Numbered from the stretch's first letter, positions 26,718 to 35,075 are shown. The stretch is 64,000 nt of DNA from Phormidium tenue FACHB-886 (GCF_014764505.1 NZ_JACXWX010000019.1:40144-104143); one strand, 5' to 3'. Made by a program: numbers and translations. Notes: a model not told the origin generated them from the sequence alone.

Positions 26718-27546
26718 CGACCTGTTGTAGTGCATCATCCAGTCTAGCGATCGCTGGTAGCGTCAAATGGAAGACATCTTCTAGCACAGCACGCAGCTCT
26801 GCAGCAGTCTTGAGCGTGCGCCGTTCCGTTTGACCGTTCAGATGATGAATAGTCAGCTGATTGTTTCGCAATGCATAACGTCGATCGGAGTCAGGTCTGG
26901 CGACAATGAGTGTATTGATGAATAGAGAGTTTGGGTGGTTTGAGAGATACCAGTTGGTCACTTCATAGTCAGGAAGCTGTTGCTCCTGCAAGTCGAAGCG
27001 ATAAAGAGAATTCCATGTCTCACCGATTTTTGCCTGCATGATATAGCCGTTGTCAGCGGCGAGCAGTCGGAACAATTCATGAGGTGTGTGCTGCTCAATA
27101 TCTGGTACTAGAGATAGCGGTGCAGTGAGCGTTAAGCCTCCAAATCCCACATCTACAAGGTAGGGCTGTGCATTAATATCAATTCGAAGCAGCATATGGC
27201 TGCGAGGGGTAACCGTTCCTTCTGGGAGATTCCAGAGCACCCGCGCTGCCAGACTCGTCACCTGAAACCCAAGGGCAAGCAGAACTGCCCGCAGCAGCGA
27301 GTTCTGCTCAAAGCAGTAGCCACCGCGCCTCTCATAGACCAGCTTTTGCTGTAGGGAGGGTAAATCCAGGGGAACGGGCTGCTTGAGAAATGGATTGAGG
27401 TTTTCAAATGCGATCGTTTCTGCATGCCGCAGCTGAATTGCCCGTAGCGTATCAAGGGTTGGGGTGCGTTCGCCGTCGTAGCCAATCCGTTGAAAATAGG
27501 CATCAAGATTGATATCTACTGGTGTTCGTTCCAATTCAACCTCCAT
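26707..27546 (-). CDS. Arylamine N-acetyltransferase
   Basis: A 279-residue enzyme that moves acetyl groups from acetyl-CoA to arylamines or hydrazines, or acts in an amide synthesis pathway. The catalytic triad is complete: Cys in RRGGYCFEQN near residue 74, His in RSHMLLRI near 115, Asp in YLVDVGFGG near 130. The N-terminal phrase LRAIQLRHAETIAFENLNP is typical. It is convergent with the fasciclin gene with an 11-base overlap of the coding ends, and a VOC gene lies upstream on the same strand. Confidence 0.93.
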   Translation of the reverse strand: MEVELERTPVDINLDAYFQRIGYDGERTPTLDTLRAIQLRHAETIAFENLNPFLKQPVPLDLPSLQQKLVYERRGGYCFEQNSLLRAVLLALGFQVTSLAARVLWNLPEGTVTPRSHMLLRIDINAQPYLVDVGFGGLTLTAPLSLVPDIEQHTPHELFRLLAADNGYIMQAKIGETWNSLYRFDLQEQQLPDYEVTNWYLSNHPNSLFINTLIVARPDSDRRYALRNNQLTIHHLNGQTERRTLKTAAELRAVLEDVFHLTLPAIARLDDALQQVASG

Positions 27547-27606
27547 TGGTCATCGATCGATTTTGAGTTTTTCGCTTTTGAAAGTGCTATTGAAGTAGCA
27601 GAGGGT

Positions 27607-27981
27607 TTAATCTTTGTTGCCCTCAAGCTTAAAATGGGGATTTTCGATAATGCCAAAGATGTTTCCCCAGGGATCTGTAACTGTAGCTACCAGAATTTGA
27701 TCGCCAACATCTTGGATATCTGTATGGGGTTTAGCTCCGAGGTCTAGCAATCGACGATGCGCTTCATGAGCATCTTCCACACCCCAATACGCAAATGTGC
27801 TGCCTCCTTGAGTCGACTTGGATAAATCAGGGTTGAGTCCTAACTCATACCCGCCTACGTTGAAGCCAACGTAAAACGGTTCATCAAAGTAAGGCGGGTA
27901 GCCGAGTATTTGGATATACCACTCTTTAGCTTGGCTGAGATCGTCAACGTGATAAATAACAGTCCGCAATCCTAAAAGCAT
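27607..27981 (-). CDS. Glyoxalase/bleomycin-resistance (VOC) family protein
   Basis: A single-domain VOC protein of 124 residues with the paired beta-alpha-beta-beta-beta layout: RTVIYHVDDLSQAKEWYIQI at the start, FNVGGYELGLNPD in the middle, VTDPWGNIFGIIENP at the end. The His in YHVDD and Glu near the end are likely metal ligands. Substrate unknown; the family includes lactoylglutathione lyases and small-molecule resistance proteins. It lies 60 bases upstream of the N-acetyltransferase gene and may share its transcript. Confidence 0.88.
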   Translation of the reverse strand: MLLGLRTVIYHVDDLSQAKEWYIQILGYPPYFDEPFYVGFNVGGYELGLNPDLSKSTQGGSTFAYWGVEDAHEAHRRLLDLGAKPHTDIQDVGDQILVATVTDPWGNIFGIIENPHFKLEGNKD

Positions 27982-28199
27982 AGCTTCTCCTTCGTCGTAT
28001 CACAGCATTAGACACACTGTTGCCTATTCAGTTTTGAGGTATCCGACTGAGTTAGGGCGTTAGACGATATTTCCGGGGTTCATTACTTTCGAGGTTCATG
28101 CGTACTATCTTACCGAACAAAATGCCGTTTGAAGTGTGCCTTAAAGAAACACAACATGAGTAAAAGCAGGTATCTAATTGAAGCTTTTCAGATGGCGCT

Positions 28200-28248
28200 A
28201 AAGTGATGTTTTTATGAGCGGTGAATGCCGTTTGCAAAACATCACTTT
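28200..28248. terminator. 13-bp perfect hairpin after RibD/DHFR-like gene
   Basis: AAAGTGATGTTTT (28200-28212) pairs exactly with 28236-28248. It lies 30 bases past the stop of the minus-strand reductase gene and would end its transcript. Confidence 0.65.
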
Positions 28249-28278
28249 TATACCAAGAGGATTACCTGATCAAAACCT

Positions 28279-28857
28279 TTACGCCTTTAGCTGATAGTAA
28301 AGCACCAAAACACCATTCTCGTAAATTTTGCTGTTTGTAAGCTGTAGGGCAGTTTGCTCGATCGCACCCGAGAAAAGTGGAATTCCCGAACCCATCAAAA
28401 ACGGGTTGACCTTCAAAATCAGCTGATCGATCAGCTTTTCAGCAAACAGCGCTGTGGCTAACTGTGAACCGCCGCAAAGCCAAATCCCCTTACCTGCTTC
28501 AGCTTTTAAGCTTTTGACTCGTGTTACAGCATCCTCTGAAACAAGTTCTACGTTCTCATCTGGGCTTTCTTGTAGGCTGTGCGAGAAGAGATACTGTTTC
28601 AAGTGAGGATAGGGATTCGTCACCCCGATGTTTAGCCCTGCCTCGTATGTTTTGCGTCCCATGAGAACGGCATCAAACCGACGGTTTTCGGTTTGAATAC
28701 CGAATATATTGTGAAGATGAGCAGGAAAGGTTTCAGGAAAGGATTTTGCTAGTTCTGCAAAATACTCAGCATTCTGAGAAAAACCGTCAATTGAACCGTC
28801 TTTGTGGGCAATGAAACCATCAACACTGCAAGCCACATAATATGTTAGTTTTCGCAT
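28279..28857 (-). CDS. RibD C-terminal/dihydrofolate-reductase-like protein
   Basis: A 192-residue protein of the RibD-C/YwjB group. The N-terminus MRKLTYYVACSVDGFIAHKD is the family hallmark, with VLMGRKTYEAG and GIWLCGGSQLATALF for the NADPH site. Members reduce riboflavin-precursor-like or other small compounds; many are of unknown function. I chose ATG 28857 because GGGAG lies five bases before it; the frame extends upstream to 28920 but that part is not like the family. The gene follows the ABC-F gene by 35 bases, so the two are probably one operon. Confidence 0.88.
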   Translation of the reverse strand: MRKLTYYVACSVDGFIAHKDGSIDGFSQNAEYFAELAKSFPETFPAHLHNIFGIQTENRRFDAVLMGRKTYEAGLNIGVTNPYPHLKQYLFSHSLQESPDENVELVSEDAVTRVKSLKAEAGKGIWLCGGSQLATALFAEKLIDQLILKVNPFLMGSGIPLFSGAIEQTALQLTNSKIYENGVLVLYYQLKA

Positions 28858-28892
28858 ATTAAACTCCCTTAATGCAGGTTTTTGGAAAGGCT

Positions 28893-30485
28893 TTAGCAGC
28901 TCAACAATTCTCGATAACATTGCTCTGCATCATCAGGGCTGTGAACGAGTGGCTGAAGCTGACAATCTTTCAAATGGTAAGTTTGCTTGATCGCAATGCG
29001 GCTGAGAAAGTCAATATCGTGAGAGATTATCCAAAGCGCACCCTTAAATTGATTAAGACCATCCACAATATGATCGACTGTCTCCAAGTCCAGGTTGTTA
29101 GTCGGCTCATCCAAAATCAGCCAGTCAATCTCTGAAACGCTCAGCATGGCGATCGCCAATCGGGCTAGCTCTCCCCCACTTAGGTGCGCAGCAGATTTGT
29201 TCACCTCGTCATTGAAGAACAGAAAGTGTCCTAGCTGCTGTCGGAGCAGTTGGTAGGGCAATTCTGTTACTGATTGCATATTTTCAAGGACAGTTTGGCT
29301 TCGATTAACCAGCTCATAGTTTTGATCGAGATAGACTGCCTTCAATGAATCGGATAGTAAGACTTCGCCCGATTGTAACCTTGCTGGTGTTTGATTCAAG
29401 TTCAGAATCGCTTTGGCTAAACTGGATTTTCCAGAACCATTTGCCCCAGCAATCGCAATTCGATCTCCAGATGAAACTTGAAGCTGAATATCTTCAATCA
29501 GATAGCGATCGCCAATTTTGAGATCAGCCCCTTGGATGTCGATCAGGTTTTTATGTTTCTGGCTACGTTCCTCTAGCTGTAAATAAGTTGCTTTTGTCGT
29601 TCTTATTTTTGTCTCTGTCACCTTCTGAGCTGCCGTTTCTACTGCGGCTTCATGTTTCCTTCTTGCTATCCCTGCTGTTACCTCAGCGTCTCGTTTCCGG
29701 GCATTCGCAACAATAGCTGGCATGCTGTCCGCCTGTTTGCGACCCTGTTGCCGAGATTGAGCCGCCCGGTGTTGCTCTTGCATCGCTGAAGCTTTGGCTC
29801 GCTTGAGTTCTTTGCGCGCTACTTCATGCGCACGCAAGGCAGTTTGGCGTTCAGCTTGCTTTTGCGATCGATAAAACGAGTAATTGCCACCATATAGATT
29901 AAGTTTGGCTGGGTTTAATTCCCAAATGGTATCTACAACCTGATCGAGAAAAAACGGCTTGTGCGAGACGATTACCAGCGCGCCTGAAACTGCTTGCAAT
30001 GCTATCCGCAACTGCTCAGATGCTATTAGATCTAGATGATTAGTGGGTTCATCGAGCAGCAGTATGTCAGGCTGTTTTGAGAGCGCCACTGCCAGCCAGA
30101 GCTTTGTCCATTCGCCACCGCTTAAGCTGTTGATGGGCTGAGATAAAGAGAGTTCCGTGGCAAATGTTTCAGCCAGCAGGGTTGTCACCGTCCACCATTC
30201 ATCTGAGTGAACGCTGAGCCAATCCATGATTGAATCATCTGACGGCGTTAGCGTACTGATCTGTGGCAAATAGTAGACATTGCCTGTAGTAGAGATCGCT
30301 CCAACTTTAGGCATCAGTTGCCCTGCCAGCAGCTTGAGCAAGGTTGATTTGCCGCTGCCGTTGCGACCAACTAAACCAATGCGATCGCCAGCGTGAACTG
30401 CTGCTGAAATATCTTCAAATAAAATTCGGGAAGCGGCCAGCTCATAGGTTAAATGGCTCGCATTGAGAATTGCTTTTCTCTGCAT
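28893..30485 (-). CDS. ABC-F family ATPase (ribosome-associated, possible drug protection)
   Basis: A 530-residue protein with two ATPase domains and no membrane part, typical of ABC-F. Walker A motifs are GRNGSGKST and GANGSGKSS; signatures are LSGGEWTKLWLA and LSGGELARLAI; Walker B motifs are ILLLDEPTNHLD and WLILDEPTNNLD. Between them lies a long charged linker (about residues 195-310, RAHEVARKELKRAKASAMQE) of the length seen in Msr/Vga/Lsa-type ribosome-protection factors. ABC-F proteins bind the ribosome and displace antibiotics or adjust translation. The leader (30486-30640) has alternative hairpins suggesting attenuation. Confidence 0.9.
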   Translation of the reverse strand: MQRKAILNASHLTYELAASRILFEDISAAVHAGDRIGLVGRNGSGKSTLLKLLAGQLMPKVGAISTTGNVYYLPQISTLTPSDDSIMDWLSVHSDEWWTVTTLLAETFATELSLSQPINSLSGGEWTKLWLAVALSKQPDILLLDEPTNHLDLIASEQLRIALQAVSGALVIVSHKPFFLDQVVDTIWELNPAKLNLYGGNYSFYRSQKQAERQTALRAHEVARKELKRAKASAMQEQHRAAQSRQQGRKQADSMPAIVANARKRDAEVTAGIARRKHEAAVETAAQKVTETKIRTTKATYLQLEERSQKHKNLIDIQGADLKIGDRYLIEDIQLQVSSGDRIAIAGANGSGKSSLAKAILNLNQTPARLQSGEVLLSDSLKAVYLDQNYELVNRSQTVLENMQSVTELPYQLLRQQLGHFLFFNDEVNKSAAHLSGGELARLAIAMLSVSEIDWLILDEPTNNLDLETVDHIVDGLNQFKGALWIISHDIDFLSRIAIKQTYHLKDCQLQPLVHSPDDAEQCYRELLSC

Positions 30486-30838
30486 CTGTTGCTCCTTCTT
30501 GGGTTACTGAACAGCCCTTGTAGGGATGGACTGCGGTACAGTGAGGTCAAGAAATCGCTAACAACTAAAATTCAACACACTGGCTTTAACCAAGGCTTTA
30601 GTTAGCCAGAGGAGCTACAGTAAGTTAGCGATTGGCAACAAACTTCATGGCAGGATTGATTGTTGTATTACAAGCTGTAGCATAGCACTAAGACGAGAGC
30701 AGTGGTTCACCCAATCGGGTGACTCTTGCTGCTGAGGGCAATTCACATCTACCCATGTCATTGGGTATACCGCCACCAAAGGCTTCAGCAGGTGAGAATA
30801 TTAAATTGCATTGCTGATTCTTTGTCGTGGAGGATTGA
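30486..30838. other. Divergent region of ABC-F and chromate transporter genes
   Basis: This 353-base spacer holds the leader of the ABC-F gene (minus strand) with alternative hairpins at 30553-30633, and the upstream region of the ChrA gene. A small hairpin TCACCC/GGGTGA occurs at about 30708-30723. No further gene was seen. Confidence 0.5.
30553..30633 (-). promoter_or_regulatory. Candidate attenuator in ABC-F leader
   Basis: AATCGCTAAC (30553-30562) pairs exactly with GTTAGCGATT (30624-30633). Inside, AACTAAA (30563-30569) pairs with TTTAGTT (30597-30603), and CTGGCT (30580-30585) can instead pair with AGCCAG (30604-30609), so two folds compete. Leaders of ABC-F genes often use drug-stalled ribosomes to switch such folds. 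No leader peptide was identified. Confidence 0.4.
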
Positions 30839-32065
30839 GTGTCTCAGGAAATAGAGGGTACCCAGTCAACGCAGGAAGCTGTGCCCTATGCCGACCTCAG
30901 CCCGCCCCAGCAGAAACGGCGCTTGAGCGAACTGGCAGCTGTCTTTTTTCGATTAGGGACGATCGCCTTTGGGGGTCCTGCTGCCCACATTGCGATGATG
31001 GACAATGAGGTCGTCAACCGTCGCCAATGGATGAGCCGCGAGAAGCTGCTGGATCTGTTGGGTATTACAAATCTAATTCCAGGACCCAACTCCACTGAAC
31101 TGGCCATCCACATTGGCTACGAGCGAGCCGGATGGCGGGGGCTGTTAGTTGCTGGAATGTGCTTTATCCTGCCTGCAATGGTTATCGTCTGGCTGCTGGC
31201 TGCTCTTTATGTTCGCTACCAAACGGTTCCCCAGCTGGAATGGCTGCTGTATGGCATTAAGCCAGCCATCATTGCGATCGTCCTCCAAGCGCTCTGGAAG
31301 CTCGGCAAAAAAGCGGCAAAAGATGTGCCTACGATCGCAGCAGGGGTAATTGCAATTGCCGCCTATTTTGCAGGGGTGGATGAAATTCTTATTTTACTGC
31401 TGCTGGGTGTTGCGGTAATGCTGGTTCGGTGGTGGCACCGAGGGCGAATGGCAGGTGCAGTTCTGCTGCCTTTTTCAGGTGTTTCTTTTCTCGGCGTTGT
31501 GGCACAGGCTGGCAGTGCCGCAACCGCATCTATCAGTTGGGTTAGCGTCTTTCTATTCTTTCTCAAGATCGGCTGCGTTCTCTACGGCAGCGGATACGTG
31601 CTGCTGGCTTTTCTACAGCGCGATCTGGTGGAGCGAAATCAATGGCTCACCTCCCAACAGCTTTTAGATGCGATTGCGATCGGGCAGATTACACCCGGTC
31701 CCGTCTTCACGACTGCAACGTTCATCGGCTATTTGCTGGCAGGAAATGCTGGGGCAATTGCAGGCACGATTGGCATCTTTTTGCCAGCGTTTGTCTTGGT
31801 GTGGGCGATCAATCCGTGGGTATCGAAGCTGCGGCAGTCTGCCCTTGCAGGTGGATTTCTGGATGGGGTTAACGCGGCTTCGCTGGGGTTGATGGCAGGG
31901 GTTACCTATACGCTAGGACAAACAGCACTGGTGGATGGGTTAGCCGTAGTTGTAGCAATCCTAAGTGCAATTGCAGTGTTCCAGTTTAAAATTAACTCAG
32001 TTTGGCTTGTACTAGCGGGTGGAGCGATTGGGCTAATAGCTCATCTGCTCGGTGTGGTTCATTAG
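30839..32065 (+). CDS. chrA: Chromate transporter (ChrA), two-domain form
   Basis: A 408-residue membrane protein with two ChrA repeats. The first repeat carries FFRLGTIAFGGPAAHIAMM and NLIPGPNSTELAIHIGY; the second carries FLKIGCVLYGSGYVLLAFLQ and IGQITPGPVFTTATFIGYLL. It exports chromate and confers resistance in some bacteria; in others the role is unclear. Translation starts at GTG 30839 with GGAGG just before. Many hydrophobic segments give about ten to twelve membrane helices. Transcribed away from the ABC-F gene. Confidence 0.92.
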   Translation: MSQEIEGTQSTQEAVPYADLSPPQQKRRLSELAAVFFRLGTIAFGGPAAHIAMMDNEVVNRRQWMSREKLLDLLGITNLIPGPNSTELAIHIGYERAGWRGLLVAGMCFILPAMVIVWLLAALYVRYQTVPQLEWLLYGIKPAIIAIVLQALWKLGKKAAKDVPTIAAGVIAIAAYFAGVDEILILLLLGVAVMLVRWWHRGRMAGAVLLPFSGVSFLGVVAQAGSAATASISWVSVFLFFLKIGCVLYGSGYVLLAFLQRDLVERNQWLTSQQLLDAIAIGQITPGPVFTTATFIGYLLAGNAGAIAGTIGIFLPAFVLVWAINPWVSKLRQSALAGGFLDGVNAASLGLMAGVTYTLGQTALVDGLAVVVAILSAIAVFQFKINSVWLVLAGGAIGLIAHLLGVVH

Positions 32066-32071
32066 CTCTAA

Positions 32072-32109
32072 TTTTCTAGCAGCTATCAGCTTTTCTAGCA
32101 GCTATTAGC
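32072..32109. repeat. Two tandem 19-bp repeats after chrA
   Basis: TTTTCTAGCAGCTATYAGC occurs twice in a row. The second copy with the following TTAGAAAA can fold into a small stem (TTTTCTA with TAGAAAA), a weak terminator for chrA. Confidence 0.65.
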
Positions 32110-32210
32110 TTAGAAAATCTTTGTTCTTCAATGCATCTTCTATAAATTGTCTATATCATCTGCCAAACGCCTGTGAGTGATAACTGTTTATCTTTTTTAG
32201 ATATTCAACT

Positions 32211-32453
32211 ATGGATTCTTTACTTAGCTCGGTAGATTCACAGCTTGTGTTGGTGGTGGCGGCGATCGCAGTAGTCTTGCTGCTGTTCACGCTGCTGCTC
32301 AGAGTCCTGAGAGTTGGGCTAGGGTTAATTGTGATGATTGTGGCAATCGTTCTGGGGCTGCAGTATTTCTTTGGCATCAGCCCTAGCCAGCTCTGGTACG
32401 AAATTGGCAATCTGCCTCAGGATGTAGTACGGCTGGTGCAGCACTTAGGCTGA
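32211..32453 (+). CDS. Small membrane protein of unknown function
   Basis: An 80-residue protein with two hydrophobic stretches (VLVVAAIAVVLLLFTLLLRVL and GLIVMIVAIVLGLQYFF, about residues 13-33 and 39-55) and a soluble tail ending GNLPQDVVRLVQHLG. Small proteins of this shape occur widely in cyanobacteria, but I do not recognise a named family. It has no strong ribosome site. A promoter is possible at 32110-32200. Downstream, a dispersed element separates it from the convergent MFS gene. Confidence 0.6.
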   Translation: MDSLLSSVDSQLVLVVAAIAVVLLLFTLLLRVLRVGLGLIVMIVAIVLGLQYFFGISPSQLWYEIGNLPQDVVRLVQHLG

Positions 32454-32495
32454 TGTCAAGAAGCAGTTAACTACGCTTGCCCAGAGCGCTTTACC

Positions 32496-32567
32496 TATGG
32501 CGCTACGCGCCTGGATTAAAATTCTTTTACCCAAAAAGGTTGGTCCTAACGTATGCGTGTAGCGCTA
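32496..32567. repeat. Dispersed element, short form, opposite orientation
   Basis: Begins TATGGCGCTACGCGCC and ends GTATGCGTGTAGCGCTA; its reverse complement aligns with the element at 20307-20377 across the middle (TAAAAGAATTTTAATCCAGG). Both ends are near-perfect inverted copies of each other. Confidence 0.8.
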
Positions 32568-32592
32568 TGCAGCCCTAACTTGTTGCAACTGC

Positions 32593-33810
32593 TTACTCTT
32601 GTTTAGCAACAACGACAGGTTTAGCAAACTGACGAAACGCAATCATGCTAACGCTACAGCCCGTTCCACCCAGCAGAACAAAAAAACCTGACAGCGGTAG
32701 GGTTTGAATGAAGGGCTGCATCCCTGCGCTTCCCAATGTCATGCCTGCATCAAACCCCGCTAAAAAAAAGCTGTAGACCCGTCCCCTTGCTTCTGCTGGA
32801 GCTGCCAGCGAAACGATCGCCGACAGCACCGGAAACAAAGAGCCAAACCCACAGCCGTATAAAATTGACCAAAAGATCAGAAACTCTGGCAGCTGAGACA
32901 ACCCAACTAAAGCGCTTCCAGAACACAACAACGCCAGGCTAATTAACCACTGCTGCGGCACTCGTTGCCCCCAGCGTCCTAAGCCAAACCGTACTAGCAC
33001 CGCACTCAACGCATTCACGCTGTAAAACACCGCCGAATTGGGAAGAAACAGCGGCAAAAAGGTGACCGCGCCCCCGTGCAGAAAAGAACCTACAAAAAAA
33101 ATAAAAGTGGCATCGCGTATTGGAAAACTGCGAATATATTTCCACGGAAACCCGATCGCCGTCCCACTTTCATTTGGGTTGCAGGAATGAGCCGAGCCAC
33201 TCAATGTAGGCAATGGCAAGAGTAGCAGAAATCCCAGTAGCGTCAGCACCGCCATCGCCAATAGCGCAGCAGAAAAGCCGCCAATTGCAAACAAAACCGA
33301 CCCCAGCAAGGGGCCCAGCGAGAAGCCGATCGTATTCGACATTGCCAAGTAGCCCATCATCTGAGTCCGACGGGCGCGTGGCACTAAATCAGCTAGCAGG
33401 GTTTGCGATGCCGTGGCAAACGCCGCCTGGCTAACGCCATGCAAAACCCGTATCCCCATCAGATAAACTGGGCTAGGTGACCAGCCATACAGCGGCAGAA
33501 TCCCGACCATGACCAGCAAGCCTAAACCCAGCACGGGTTTTCGTCCCCAGCGATCGATCAGCCAACCAATCCCAGGGCGAAATAGCAGCAGCCCCACTGC
33601 CATTGCCCCCACCACCAGCCCCACCGGAACCTGGCTACCCCACCGCTGCACCAAATAAAGCGGCAGCACCGGAAACAGTACGGTGACTTGGGTAAAAAAT
33701 AGCAGCATCCCTGCACAGATGCAAAACAGCCACAGGCGATACCCGTGGGATAAATCGGCAGGGAGTGTGGTCAGCGTGTGACTGCGGAATAACAGGCGAA
33801 AAAAGGGCAT
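32593..33810 (-). CDS. Major facilitator superfamily exporter
   Basis: A 405-residue inner-membrane protein with about twelve hydrophobic segments. Between helices 2 and 3 it has the MFS signature region RPGIGWLIDRWGRKPVLGLG, the drug-exporter-like motif RVLHGVSQAAFATASQTLLA, and the second-half repeats. The phrase MGYLAMSNTIGFSLGPLLGS with the proximal Pro is the antiporter motif C, so a drug/H+ antiporter is the best guess. Substrate unknown. It starts 14 bases after the stop of the preceding minus-strand gene, so the two may form an operon. Confidence 0.9.
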   Translation of the reverse strand: MPFFRLLFRSHTLTTLPADLSHGYRLWLFCICAGMLLFFTQVTVLFPVLPLYLVQRWGSQVPVGLVVGAMAVGLLLFRPGIGWLIDRWGRKPVLGLGLLVMVGILPLYGWSPSPVYLMGIRVLHGVSQAAFATASQTLLADLVPRARRTQMMGYLAMSNTIGFSLGPLLGSVLFAIGGFSAALLAMAVLTLLGFLLLLPLPTLSGSAHSCNPNESGTAIGFPWKYIRSFPIRDATFIFFVGSFLHGGAVTFLPLFLPNSAVFYSVNALSAVLVRFGLGRWGQRVPQQWLISLALLCSGSALVGLSQLPEFLIFWSILYGCGFGSLFPVLSAIVSLAAPAEARGRVYSFFLAGFDAGMTLGSAGMQPFIQTLPLSGFFVLLGGTGCSVSMIAFRQFAKPVVVAKQE

Positions 33811-33824
33811 GAGCGATCGCAGCT

Positions 33825-34283
33825 TTACTTCGCGGCTTTCGCAGCTTCAGCCGCATTCTTTTTGCCGGAAGCCGCAGCTTTTGCTTCGCCAGCTTTTGCT
33901 TCACCAGCTTTTGCTTCACCAGCTTTTGCTTCGCCGTTAGTGTGGTCTTCTTTGTTGTCTTCTTTGTGGTCTTCTTTGCCGTTTGTGGGTTTGGCTACGG
34001 GCTGAGATGAGCTTAAAAGCTGGTTGATGATCACTTTAGCGGGTTCTGCCTGCTGTACAGCTTCGCTATAGGCAATGTTTGCTTCTAGGAGCTTGCGGAG
34101 GTTTTTTAGCCCATTGCGAAGGATGTTCTTCTGGTCTTCGTCCAGCGCTTCTGGTTCAAACAAGAGCCCCACTGTTGCCAGCATCGGCTCAGCTTCAGCT
34201 TGGGCATCCTGGAGCCTAATTTTTGCCTTGAGCAAAGTCTCTAAAGACTCGATCGCCGTTGTGATATCGCTATTTGTTGTCAT
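33825..34283 (-). CDS. Small helical protein with charged repeat tail
   Basis: A 152-residue protein. Residues 1-95 form a helical core (IESLETLLKAKIRLQDAQAE, LRNGLKNLRKLLEANIAYSE). Residues 96-152 are low-complexity: a KEDHKEDNKEDH stretch and four copies of AKAGE-like units, encoded by 15-bp tandem repeats (33876-33935). I do not recognise the family; it may be a cyanobacterial protein with a disordered, Ala/Lys/Glu-rich tail that binds nucleic acid or membranes, but this is inference. A GGAGG before the ATG is present in AACCTCCTTATG on the minus strand. It precedes the MFS gene. Confidence 0.65.
   Translation of the reverse strand: MTTNSDITTAIESLETLLKAKIRLQDAQAEAEPMLATVGLLFEPEALDEDQKNILRNGLKNLRKLLEANIAYSEAVQQAEPAKVIINQLLSSSQPVAKPTNGKEDHKEDNKEDHTNGEAKAGEAKAGEAKAGEAKAAASGKKNAAEAAKAAK
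33876..33935. repeat. Four 15-bp in-frame tandem repeats
   Basis: Units AGCTTTTGCTTCRCC at 33876-33890, 33891-33905, 33906-33920 and 33921-33935 encode repeated GEAKA units in the minus-strand gene. Confidence 0.85.
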
Positions 34284-34360
34284 AAGGAGGTTCCTACCTG
34301 AGTAGAGGGTGATTTGTAACTTTTCAAATTGCCGTGATTATAACGAGCTAATTTAACTGC

Positions 34361-34390
34361 AGGGGGCGATCGAAACGCCGATCGCCCCCT
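34361..34390. terminator. 12-bp perfect hairpin, HIP1-like core
   Basis: AGGGGGCGATCG (34361-34372) pairs exactly with CGATCGCCCCCT (34379-34390). It sits between the two minus-strand genes, so it would end the 34.8 kb transcript. Confidence 0.7.
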
Positions 34391-34480
34391 TAGTAAGAGG
34401 AAAATATAACGATAGCGCGACTGAACTGTCCATCAGTCTATCAGGTGAGCAGGCGCAACCCTGCTCTCTCCGCAGACTGA

Positions 34481-34837
34481 CTAGTCTTCCAGCACCTTGG
34501 CGATCCGGCGCTCTAGCTGGTCGAGGTCAAGTCCGCCTTCATCACGGCTAATGCGCCGCACGGTTACGTTAACCTTGTTTAAGTCTTGCAATAGATCGCG
34601 CAAAATCTCTTGCTGCTGACGCGCCTGCGTCACTTCGCGAGGCTCTTGCACCAAATCTCGAACGATCGTGTCTTCTGCGCGCGAAGCAACCAGTGGATCG
34701 CTTTGCCCCTGAACATATACCACCGTCCGCCGTCCGGGGCCCCGTTCTTCTTCCACCGGCAGTAGCGCGACTACCTGGTCTGAGCGGACATACTTACCAA
34801 ACCCAAGATGAACCAGTACCGATGATTGAATCTTCAT
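34481..34837 (-). CDS. RemA/DUF370-related small protein
   Basis: A 118-residue protein. The N-terminal 60 residues (VLVHLGFGKYVRSDQVVALLP, then GRRTVVYVQGQ) resemble the RemA/DUF370 fold, compare [17 protein letters not shown] and [11 protein letters not shown] in the remA gene at 60.0-60.3 kb. The C-terminal half (ARQQQEILRDLLQDLNKVNV, then DLDQLERRIAKVLE) is helical and not found in RemA. The match is by eye and weak. RemA proteins in Firmicutes bind DNA and control matrix and osmoprotection genes. It may be a diverged cyanobacterial cousin with an added helical tail. Function unknown. Confidence 0.55.
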   Translation of the reverse strand: MKIQSSVLVHLGFGKYVRSDQVVALLPVEEERGPGRRTVVYVQGQSDPLVASRAEDTIVRDLVQEPREVTQARQQQEILRDLLQDLNKVNVTVRRISRDEGGLDLDQLERRIAKVLED

Positions 34838-34989
34838 TCCGCTTTACTTTCTGATGTCTACTCTCTATTGTAAAGCTTGAAAGAATGACCTGAAGATTCG
34901 AGCAGGAGCGGCTTTCACGCTATTTGAGTAGTGATACCACCGGGCAGTTTTAGAGTATTTTTTGGCGTTGCCAAACAAAAGTATCAAAG

Positions 34990-35075
34990 GCTCTGCTTCC
35001 CCTAAATCCCCCACCTTTAGCAAGCTTCTGAACTGCTCAAAGTCTCCTAAGGCTGGGGGATTCAGGGAGTGGCTC
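34990..35075. repeat. Imperfect inverted repeat of CCCCTAAATCCCCC type
   Basis: CCCCTAAATCCCCCACCTT (near 35008) and, inverted, AAGGCTGGGGGATTCAGGG (near 35050-35068) form an imperfect dyad. Such C-rich dyads are common intergenic repeats in filamentous cyanobacteria. It lies just past the 3' end of the cyanophycin-synthetase-like gene. Confidence 0.5.
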
